NCBI GenBank assembly: GCA_037974665.1 | Contig: CM075778.1 | Coordinates: 28,338,001 to 28,402,000 of the forward strand | Direction: 5' to 3' | DNA from: Ehretia macrophylla | Lineage: Eukaryota; Streptophyta; Magnoliopsida; Boraginales; Ehretiaceae | Length of the DNA stretch: 64,000 nucleotides | Part shown: in pieces, positions 45,901-57,900 of the stretch | Position numbering within the stretch: position 1 is the stretch's first letter | Layout: every line of letters starts with the position of its first letter | Position numbers and translations under genes: made by a program | Notes under the pieces: model-generated | The model's input: only the letters and a program-made list of their open reading frames with translations | The model's database searches: none | What the model was told of the DNA's origin: nothing

Positions 45901-48900
45901 GGGGCAATTAGCAACTGATGTTAAAAAGGGTATTTTCGTCCTTTTGCATGTGTTTTAAAGCTTGATAAATGTCATACTTGCATTTCAAGCGTATGTATTA
46001 CACTCACGTTAAAATTGACAGAAAAATAGACGGCGAGGGGTTATATGCAACGTTTTCCATAACACAGGGTTTATAACGCGACTTTTTAAAACACAGGGTT
46101 TATGATGCAACTTTGTAAAAACACAGAGGGGTATGGTACATTTTACTCTATTTTTAAACTATTTCATTTTAATAAAGTAAATATTGTTTTGATGACATGC
46201 AAGAAGTAAAACATTCAATTTGCAAAAGAATGTGTATTCATATTGCAATGTGTATTTATATTTTCAGAAGATAATATTGTTTGATTGCCTAACTTTACAC
46301 CCATTAACTACGTACATCCTATTCTTTGTTTGATGAGGTTAATTTTCTTTACTAATTTTGAGCAGATTTAACTTATATAGGTGCATTTGTATATACAATA
46401 TAACCCCTCTAAAGTATTAATTTTCAGACCACTTAAATTCTATTAACTTGGGGAGATATTAATTTTGTCGATAAGTTAATAATTAGTGATTTATAAAGGT
46501 ATTTTTAAATTTTTTTGCTTAACAATAAATATATTATCACATTAAGTGACCAATTTAAGATCAAAATATTATAAAATTTAAAGTACTATTTCTATATGTA
46601 TTTAACCAATTAAGAAGTCTTTGAATTATACATAATTAGTATAAAGATCCAATTATTCACTTTTATTAAAATAAGTGCATACAATATACAGCAGAACCTC
46701 TTTAAATCAATATTCGATAAATTAATAATCTCTTTTAAATAATAAATTTTTTGGTCCAGACTTGCGACCAGTGTATTAAAACTAATAATCTCCATTAAAT
46801 TATAAAATAATATATTTTAAATATTTTAATTGTAATTTATATATCCAAATATTTTATTGATTACTAATTACCTAAAAATTAAATACCTTAGTCTCATGAT
46901 TGTCTGCCAGACAATTAATCTTTTCTCTTTAACACATTCTATTTACTTTTTTCTTTTGAATTTTTAGAACTTTCTCCTACTAAATTTAGACTAGCTACGA
47001 TTGACTAACTTGTAAATAATATTTTTTTGAAACTCATTGTTGCAATTCGTTTTGCATGCATGAAAGTTGTTCTTTGCTATATTCACACGATGTTTTACGC
47101 ATTTGATTTGTCATGGTTCTTTTCTTGACACATTTACGATATGAACCATTTTCTCTATTTTAAGACCGAAGACACAATAAATAATAAGAGATTGTGTGAG
47201 GTTAAATAGTATTTGATTTTTTTCAAAATACATTGTATGCAATTGTTTTGATAAAGATGAATACATTGAATCTTTATGTTAATTGTTAATGAACTCTTAA
47301 TTGCTTAAATACGTATAGATATAGTATTTTGAATCTTTGAGTATGTTAAGTCTTAACTTGGTTAGTTGAAGCGATAGTATTTTACAATTAAAAAAATAAA
47401 AGTATCTCTATAAATTATTAAGTATTAATTTATCAATAAATTGATATGTTGCTAAATTAAGAGAAGTTAAGTAGTCCCAAGATAAATAATTTAAAGAGGT
47501 TATACAATATATTGAATCAAAGCAAACACTATTTAACCCAATACAATCTCTTATTATTTATGGTATCTTCAGTTCTAAATAGAAAAATGCCTTCTCGTCC
47601 AAAAGTCTCATGAGGAAAGAACCACTACAAATGAAATGTGTAAAGCATTATATGAGCATAGCAAAGAACATCCATAATGCATGCAAAAAGAATTGTAGTA
47701 ATAGGTTTTGAAAAAATATGATTTGCAAGTTAGTCAAGGGTAGCTTGTCTAAAATTTAGCAAAATAAGTTTCTAAAAATTTAAAAGTGAAAAGTGTATAA
47801 AATGTGGTAAAAATAAAATTTTAATTGTCTAGTGAACAATCATGATAAAAATGTATGCACTTTTTAGTTAATTATTAATTTATAAATATTAGGGATCTAT
47901 GAGATACAAATGAAATATTTAAAATATACTATCTTATAATTATACGAAGATTATTAATTTCGTAAATTGGCTCAAGTCGAGATCAAATAATTTTATTATT
48001 TAAAAGAGATTAATAATTTTTTGATTATTAATTTAAAGAGGTTCTAGTACTATATCTATAAAATTTGCCACAGTATTCAAATTTTAATACAATATAAGAT
48101 CTTGGGCTACTCTACTTAAAACCAATTGGTTTTATGATAGAATTTCATGTTTCTTAACATGGTATCGGAGTTGGACCCTTGGTTCAGTCTTGTTCATTTT
48201 CTGCGTGTGTCTCGCGCGTGTTCAATTTTCTTCTCCATGTGTTATTTTTCACGTGTGTCCATGTGTGACACATCTCAAAATCAGGTCACACTTGTATTCA
48301 ATCTTTCACGTGTGTCTCACGTGCGTTTAATCTTTCATGTGTATCTTTCACGTGTGATCCCTCTCAAATCAAGTCACACGTAAGGGGAGTGTTAGAATAT
48401 ACATTTATCCCATATCTTAAAATCAAAAATTTTAAAACTATCTTATAAGATTTTGAAATACTCTATTTAACACTAATTTATTTTAAGATCAAATCTCGTG
48501 CTTTTTAACACTAAGGCGTTGGCTAATGGTGGTGGTAAATGTGGTGATAATGGATTGAATGTGTGTGTTTAGTACGATAGGAGTGGTGGGTAGTATTGTG
48601 TGACCTATGTGGAAACAATCAAACGTCAATTTTACTCCTGAATCTGACCCGCAACGTGGCTTTAAACCATTAGTTTGTGGATTAAATACTCCAAAAGCCA
48701 TTAAACATGTATCAAGTTGCAAATAGCCTACTAAACTTTTTATTATTTTAAATAAGTTATTTTGTTCATTAAGATTAATACTATAGATTAAATAAATGTC
48801 CTTTACGCATCAAAATGATTAAAGGTCAAACTTTAAAACTATTTAGTATTAACTTAGAAAATAAATGGAATAACTTATAAAAAACAAGTGGAAGTTTAGT

Positions 48901-51900
48901 GGGGGGAAGTTTAGTTGGTAATTTGAAACAAAAAAAAATTAGAGAATGATTTGAACCATTATACATGTTTAGTAGTCTTTGACGAGATTTACCTTTAGTT
49001 TTAAGGTCAAAATTGGTCAAAATGCTTGCGATAATGCAAAGTTTGATTGGTGATTTAGAGCATAGTTGTCAAATCGTGAATTGAATCGCGAATCGAAATG
49101 CTAATTTTTTGAATAGCGAATCGTATCAAATCGTGAATCATAACGATTCGGTCACATATTAAAAAATAAATTATTAATTGATATAGTATATTCCCATTAG
49201 TTGTTTTGAGTAAAATTGCTTATTTGAATATACATTTCTACATATCAAACAACAATTTTAATATTCTCAAATAACAAATATATTTTAATGGTTCTAAGTT
49301 CTAACCATTAAAAGCGAAACATATATTTTAATAATCTTTATTTTACTATTCTTAACCCAACTAATAATATAATTTAGATTTAATATTCTCAACCCTAACA
49401 ACATAATATCTATTTAATATTCTTAAGTTACAACCCACTATCAACATAATATATATTTAATATTCTTAATTTACAACTTACTATTAATATAATATACATT
49501 TAATATTCTCAAGTTCTAACCTGCTATCAACATAATATATATTTAATATTTCTAACCAAAGTAAAACAAATACAACTTGGTAGCAGCTGGCAGCTACTTA
49601 AACATCTAGTTTAAAAGAAAACATTGTAAGTGCATTTTTCTATCCAAAGCACAATTGAGGTCTAGCAAGCGTGATTCTAGTCCACATAACATGATCAATG
49701 ATAGAGCACTTGCATTTTTGAATTCTAAACTTTATCTCATTCTGTTGTTAGTGTTGTTTTTAGTTTATCGAACCACATGTGCATATAATGACAAAAAAAA
49801 AAAAAAAAAAAAACCATACGTGCATATCTTAGTTTGTTATTGTTCAAATTACACTCATAGTCGGCTACCTCCCACCACTGTCCATCTCTTCGTACTTATT
49901 CCTCAGCACCAGCCTTCTTTTCTGTGTCTACCTTTCTTCACTGTTATTGTTTCCTCTTCTCACGATGGCTACTGCTTCTGCTTTTTCTCTCACTGCCTAG
50001 TTCTCTCGCTCTTCTGTGAACAACTATGGTTTACTTCCCACACCGTCTCATAAAGCCCCTTCTTCCCAACCCCCTACAGCTCAGTCTAAATACAATAATT
50101 CCAACAAGTCATCATCAAATTCCACCAAGACTAAATGTCTTGCAACTTGCAAGCAACATCAACAAGAAAAGTAAGTTGATGTTCTTCGTTAAAAATTCCA
50201 ATCACCATTAGCAATTGAGTTCTTTTTCTAAAATGAAAAAAAAAACATATGCACTGAATCACAACGATTCAATGAATTATCGTATTCGCTACGATTCATA
50301 TGCGATTCATGTGATTCATTTCTCGATTCACCTTAATTTACGATTTGCTCACTGATTCGTATCGATTTGTGGGTGCATCGAACCGAATCATGTGATTCGT
50401 ATCGTGAATCGTACAATATCGATAACACTGATTTAGAGTGACAAAATTGAGCGATTAAATGATTTGTAGTAACAGAAGGTAAATTTTTAAAAATGTGCCT
50501 ACTCGAATATTATTAATAAAAAATCAAGAAACATACATATGTAACTGACCTATTATTATCTTTGAACCTCATTTTTAGGAATTTTACATTTGGACCTAAT
50601 GGAAAATTGTAAATCTGTGAAGACAATCATAATTGAGCCAAAGTTTCTGACTTCTCGAGGAGCGGAATTTTGATGATTTTGAGTGTCACTCATGTTCAAT
50701 TGTTTAGAGATAGGGTATCAGCCACCAATGAATAAGTGAAAAACAAGATTTACAAATTCATTCACTTTATGGCAAGATTAGATTATCCAAATATTTCCAA
50801 AACATGTTTTAAACAAAACTAAATATATAGATTTTAAAAAATTAAAAAAGTATTCCAGCTAGACACTAAGTTTAGTTATAATTTTTTTTTTAACATTTCC
50901 GTATAATTAGAATCTTTGGTACTTGAAAAAGTAGGAAATATGACGGTTCTTTATGCAATTAACTAGTTGAGAATGTAAATTCAAACAGAACTAGTTTAGT
51001 CGATTTATGTATTTATTTACTTGGCTACAAAAAACTTCATAAACTTCAGTGACTATTTGGTGTTTTACCCTTCTAAACAATAAGCAAAGAAATTTGATAA
51101 CGTATTTGTGTTCTATGGAAAACTTGCCATGACAGAACTATGGATGGCTTTTTCGTTGCTTATGGTGAAGGAAAATTGAAGGTCATGCTTGGTGATCGAG
51201 AGTTAATAATTGATGCGGTGAGTCCGCATAATGATATCAATATTGTTGATCAATTAATCTATTTGTTTCTTTAATTTAATTTTATTCCCTTCCCCACTTA
51301 CTTTATTGCCTTTTAATTTTTAGATTTTGGATGTTACAAATTTGTTGAAAATTGTGAATCTATCTTCATTTGAAGAACTTTTGAAGAGTATATATTTGAA
51401 TTATTAGAATTCTTTACAGATACCAGGTGATATGGTAGTGGACTTTATTCTTGCTGTAATAGTCGCACATGCACATCAGCTGCCCCAACCGCTCATTTAT
51501 CATATTGGTTCTTCTCGAAGGAATCCTTTAACTTATGCTGACCTTTACAAATTTGGCTTCAATTATTTCACAAAAAATCCATGGACCAATGCTAGTGGAA
51601 AACCAGTGAAAGTCACGAGAGTTAAAATACTAAGAACCATGGCTAGCTTCCGCAAATATTTCATGGTTCGTCTTCTACCACTTGTGAAGGTCAGTTGTCA
51701 TAATACCAAGTTGCTATTGGTCCTGATAATATTCTATTTTGCTCTAGAAGTTCAAATCTCCTATTTCATTTATATTTATTTGATCGAAATACATGTGGCG
51801 TATACATGTTAGCAGCACTCTGTACAGGATTGTATGCCATACATGATCCAAATTAGTCTTTTCATCACTAGCATGCCCACTAAATAGTTCTTATTCTTTT

Positions 51901-54900
51901 ATACAGGGCAGGATTTAGAAATTTTTCTAAATAAGAGTCAAAATTCATAATTTTTAAATTTTATATATATATATATATATATATTACTGTTCATTTTTGA
52001 AAAAGTCACTTTTGACTTTTCATTTTCACATTTCACTTTTGTAATCACAAATTCGACATCTTATATTAAGACAGAGTCTGCCTCAAAAACATAGGATCCA
52101 GATTTTCTTTCTCTCTCGTTTTTCATTTTAATCCATATCATTCTTTTGTACTTCGGTACACCCAGTGTAACTATCACAGAATCCAGTTTACATCAATACC
52201 CAGGGAAGTACAGATAATGAAAGCCATAACAGAAAGCGGAATAAACACATATAATAGACAGGAAAATAAATGGAAGACAAATAAGATGAAGATAAAAGGA
52301 GACAAAGTCTCTTACTTGTTATTAGATGAACTGGAAGATAACTGTGCTACACTATTGGTTGTACAAGAGTACAATGTAAAAGAGTGATACCGAATTAAAA
52401 GAAAAATGTAGAGAGAAAGAAAATTCGGATCCTATGTTCTGAAGCAGACTCTGTCTTAATATAGGATATCGAATCTAAAAGTGAAAATATAAAATTGAAA
52501 AGTCAAAAGTAACTTTTCAAAAAGTGAATAGTAAAAAGTGATTTTTACTATTCATGAATAGTGGTCGACTTTTACTGTGGCCGAATCTTGTTTTGTCGTG
52601 ACTTGATGATCATGTCTAGCTTTTACTGTGGCCGAAAGATCGCTTGTCCTGACGTGATGATAATATTTTTTGACTGGATTACTTTCACTGTGGCCGAAAG
52701 TAATTTCATCGTCTTGTGATGATGATGTCTGATGATGGAATCTTGACTGGATTCATCTTCTTCTTCATCTCTGAGTCTGATTCTGGTTCTAGGCTGAAGA
52801 CGTTGTAAAACTTCTTCATGTCTGGATCAAATTGACTTATGGTAGAATACATACAAGTACAATGAGTGATATGTATTTCCCACTAATACAAAGAAAATAA
52901 ATAAACTAGTCTATTTTCCCTATAATCTAATCTGCATCGTACTTAGTCTTACTATCTTCGAAGCCTTACTATCTTCGAAGCCTAACTACTTCTCATCAAA
53001 TAGCCACATGGGTAACAACGGAGTCTTACGCCTTCTGCTCCTCAATTCCGTGACCTTACAAGATTGTTGAGATAGGTTTGCTAAAGGTAAGTTGGATAAA
53101 GGTAAGTTGACTAAGCAAAATACAAAATAAAATACAGGCTAGAAGATAAACAAGTTTTTAAATTTTCGTTGGCTTTTTGGGAAAGCCACACCCATCAATG
53201 GACTTGAGGTGTCTTTACCAGTTGCCGTTTGACCTGGACTAGCTGAAGTTTCATGAAATTCTTCAGTAACCATATGACTTCAGAGAGGGGAAGTCTAACC
53301 GTTGCATCCTAGTTTTTGAAGGGAACTTAGAAGAACAAAACCCTATATGTCCAATATTTTTAGAGAACATTAGGAAACTCATTGCCTAGTTTATACTCAT
53401 AGAGGAGTATTCTGTTCCAGTTTATACTCGTAGTGGAGTATTCTGTTCCAGTTTATACTCATAGTGGAGTATTCTGTTCCAATTTATACTCATAGTGGAG
53501 TATTCTGTTCCAGTTTATACTCAAAGTGGAGTATTATGTTCCAGTTTATATTCATAGTGGAGTATAAATGCCATAACAGTCATCTTCGTTGTCGTTGGCA
53601 TTGTCTGTGGAAATGGATGCTTGATCTGATTCAAGCTCATCAAGCTGTAGCATAATGGCCTTGACTTCGTCGTAACTGGTGGCCGCTGCTAACTGAGTCT
53701 GTAAGAAATTCTTGAAGGAAAGAAACTCCTGCTGTTCTGGTTGAATTTCTTTTTTCTGTTTCTGATTTGTCTCTAGCCATGCTTGGACTTTTGGTGTTGA
53801 ACAAGAACTGTTGTTTATCTTCTTCTACCACATGACTGAATGAGCTCTTCTGAAAGCCAAGATGTCTTGATGGTTTCCGAAAGAAACATGTTTGAACGCG
53901 AATTCTGATCTGAAAATCCACGTTACGAAAAAGATTCTGTAGAACACAAAGAATAGAGGAAGGTAGGCTAACTGAGCTGGTGCCTTCCAATGTTCCGTGA
54001 AGTACTGGAATCCTTTGAGGACTGGTTCTGGTAAAATGTCTATTATAGGGCCAAATGATGCCCACCATTGGATGAACCAATTCGGGACCTCTAATGGAAA
54101 TGATTTCTTAAAAAGGAAAAACTATGACATATCATGTTTATCATTCTGACGGTTGAAAACTCTGAACCATGCTTGAATGTAATCATAATAGTTATCGTCT
54201 CTGCGGGGTACATTTTTTGGGATCTGTTTAATTTTCTGTGGGGGTTGTGCCCATTGATCGAGGGTAAGCACTGTCTGAAGCTTAGCCTTGACATGGCTGT
54301 ACTGGCCAGGTTGTTTATCCTTGTCATTTGGGACAAACTCTATGGACTCTATTGCTATGAGAATTGACTCATAGTAACTCTGTGTTTTATATGTGTTGTC
54401 TGGGATGTAATTTGAATGAGGCTGAAGAAACGCCCTGGCAAACTCATCGGGGGTAATGTTGGGGTTCTGTTTAAAATGAAATGGTTATGTTACAAGAATC
54501 TGATCAAAGACGTTCTTGTAGATATATGAGGGGGATGGTAACTGTTTAGGTTCTGGAGTTACTGTTTTTGATTTAGCAACAAGGGGCTAAAACTTGTTAC
54601 TAACTGTCGTTTGTGAAGACGATGTACCTGTAGTACCTGCATGAACACCGGTTAACTGTTTTTGAGGGGTGAAGGTCCCCAAAACTGTGAGGTTTCTACC
54701 TAGGGGTGACTGGGTAGAATATGGTGTATATGTTATCTGTTTGTCTTCAACCTTGACTGGGGTCGATGACTGAGCTGGAGTAGCTGTTGGCGTGCTAGCT
54801 TTCTGAGCATAGGAACTGAGGTAGAATGCTTTTGCTTTGCCTTTATCTTTCTTGGGTGCCATTGTTACTAAGGTCAGGAGGTGAATGATTCCTGCAAAAA

Positions 54901-57900
54901 GTTAGCAACAATATATAGAAAGAATTACGGAATTGAAACAATTATCAATTCTGGTTCTGGGTCTAAAATATGTGTTTCAATCTACTTAATTGCGGTGGAC
55001 TTGAAACAATCCATCTAAACCCATTAATTGGATTTTTGGTGTCCGCTTCTGTGATTCTGAAAAACAACAAAATGAAAAGGTATTCCTGGAGGAATCCTAT
55101 GTGATAAGCACGTGGCCCGTTAAGAATTCTCTGGTCAGGAAATCAGGGATGAAATTATCCTTTCCCTTGATATACTGAATATCAAAATCAAAGATTGACA
55201 GGATTGCCTGCCATCTGGAAAATATCTGTTTAGATGCTATATTCTTAACATCCTTAGTAAGTACATCCTTGGCTGACTTGCAGTCAACACGAACTAAGAA
55301 TTTCTGATTCAACAAATCATCCTGAAATTTTGATATGCATTTTACAATGGACAAAATTTCTTTTTTAACTATTGAATAGTTATGTTGGGCTTTATCCCAT
55401 GTTCCTGAATGAAAACGAACAATGTGTTCTTTTCCTTCTAAAATCTGTAGTAAAATACCACCAAATCCTAATTCAGAAGCATTTGTCTGAACTATCTTTG
55501 GGGTGTCTGGTTGACATAAAGTCAAGACTGGTAATACTCTAACTTGACACTTAATTTCCTGGACAGCTTCGGTATGGACATCAGACCATGCTGGAGGATT
55601 CTTTTTAAGACGTTCAAAAAGAGGTTTACATAAATGGTGAATGCCAGGATAAAAATCTGCAACATAGTTTAAAGATCCTAAAAATCTTTGCAACTGTGTT
55701 TTCTCACGCAGGATATCTGGGAATTTCTCTGCAAAATCAAGGGTTCTTTGGATAGGTGTGATTTTCCCGAAGGAAATCATGTTTCCAAGAAATCTGATTT
55801 TTGTCTGAAAAAGTCTAATCTTGGGTGCAGAAACTACAAGACCATTTTCTTTGATAACTTTAAAGAAAATATGCAAATGTTTCCAATGCTGATGAATGTC
55901 ATTACTGAAGACTAAAACATCATCAATGTAAACAATCATGAAATCTGTGAACTGATTAAAAATCTGGTTCATGATGTTCTGGAATTCTAAAGGTGCATTC
56001 TTAAGCCCAAAAGGCATGACATTCCACTCATATTGTCCAAATGGAACGGTGAATGCAGTTTTGTACCTTTCTGATTCGATGACTTGGATATGCCAAAATC
56101 CTGATTTCATGTCGAATTTACTGAAGACATGGGCCTGGTTTAATCTCTTGAGGAGATCATTCTTGTTTGGTAATGGATATCTGATCCATTGTAAGACCTT
56201 GTTTAAGGGCTTATAATTGATGACTAAACGAGGGACTCCTCGTTCCTGTTCTGCATGTTTATTAACATAAAAGGCTGCACACGACCATGAACTTTTGCTG
56301 GGTCAGATAAGCTTTTTATCTAATAAACTCTGGATTTCTTTCTTACAAAGAGAAAGATATTCCTGGTTCATCTAGATGGGTCTAGCCCTAGTAGGAATAT
56401 TCTGTTCTAAAAAGTCCTTCTCATAAGGGAGAGAGATAGAATGTTTCTTACGAGCCCAAAAGGCTGTAGGAAGTTCTGAACAAACTTTTTTTTCAAGTTT
56501 GGTCTGGAATTCATTGATGGACTTTTGCTGTTTAGCAATCTGTTTATTAATTCTGAGACTCTTGATATCTTGTTGAAGAAAACTAATTTGGTTTTCTTTC
56601 TGTTGAATTGAGTTAATATCTCTTCATTGTGAAGGGAAATAAAACTCAAAAAGGATAGGTTTACCTAACACATTGGTAGATATACCCTGTTCTATAACAG
56701 TCATTGGGAATAACTGTTGAAGGAATGGGTTCCCGAGAATGACTTGGGAGTTTAACTGTTTTACAAGGACAAAACTGGTAGGAAAACCAATACCTTGGTT
56801 ACACACATGTGCATTAGGTAATTTGTATTAAATATGAAGTCTGGTAGAGTCAGCCGTAGAAAGCTTCTCTTTGGTTTTCTCGAAGTATCGAGAAGGAATG
56901 AGACCTTCTTGGATGCAGTTCATATCTGCTCCTTAGTCTAATAAGGCAATGGTTTCAGATCTGAAATCATTAACCTTGATGGTTAACTGGACATACCATT
57001 TCTGATATGTGATTCTGTTGAGAAGATTGAGGTAATCCTCTGTGGGTTTGGAAGTGCTAGCTCCTTCTGTCAGTTTGCCAATAGCAATCTGAGTCTGTTT
57101 ATCAAGTTCACCATTCTGAGAAAGATGTTCTTGACGTTCTAGGGATTCTATTTGTAAGATTTGGACATCCTGTTGGAGATGTTCATGATCTAATCTGAGA
57201 TCACAAATCTCTTGCCTATACTCTTGTCTGAGTTGCTGAATTTCTATTTTTAACAGTTTAATCTCATGTTGGAGATCAGAGATTCCCACTGGTTGGGTTT
57301 TTCTCTTCTGAAAATAACTGAGGACATCAGAATAATTCGTATTCTTGATGTTATTCTGGATAGGTATGGTTGAAGGTTTACTTTCCTCTTTCTGATCCAT
57401 AATGTCTTTGAGTCTGAGAAGATAAGCTTGCTTTTCTTCTGGATCATTGATCTTACAGATCATATCAATCATAAGACCATGAGTGTCTATAAGGCCATTT
57501 ATTCCTTTCTGACGGAAACATGCTCATTTGCTAGGACAAGCACATTCTTGCATGGAGTTGGAAGAACTACTGGAATAGTAGTTGTCTGTTCCAATCTGAT
57601 TAATATTTTCTTCATCAGAGTAATCTGAAGAAGAGCTGGATGATGATTCAAGATCATTTATGGATTGGAGTATTTTACTCTTTGTAGCTTCATCTAATTC
57701 TAATGATTGAATTAGTGATCTGATTTTGCAATCTCTTGCAAAGTGTCCTGTTTTACCACATTTGAAGCATCCTGTGGCTTTCTGTTCTTTATTATGTTTT
57801 GGTTTCCAATTTCTTTGTGGAAACTTCTAATAATGTTTCTTCTTACGGGGTTATGTTTTGTTGCCATACTTTTGTTTATACTTCTGTTCAATGGACTTGA

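Larger units (their letters stand above)
44349..51135 (+). other. FAR copy C intron 6 (6.8 kb) with four insertions
   Basis: Collinear with 554-5632. Holds a 603-bp hAT element, a 989-bp Mutator-like element, a TRIM and a 1370-bp hAT element. The first two are specific to copy C. The last two are shared with copy A, and the TRIM also with copy B. No gene of its own. Confidence 0.8.

Noticed and set aside
54134..54367. + strand frame with apparent membrane segments
   Set aside because: Antisense of viral ORF2, whose minus-strand frame continues across it.
56407..56649. Minus-strand frame overlapping the viral polyprotein
   Set aside because: Out of phase with the 60616-55097 frame, which carries the recognisable motifs. 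No homology of its own.
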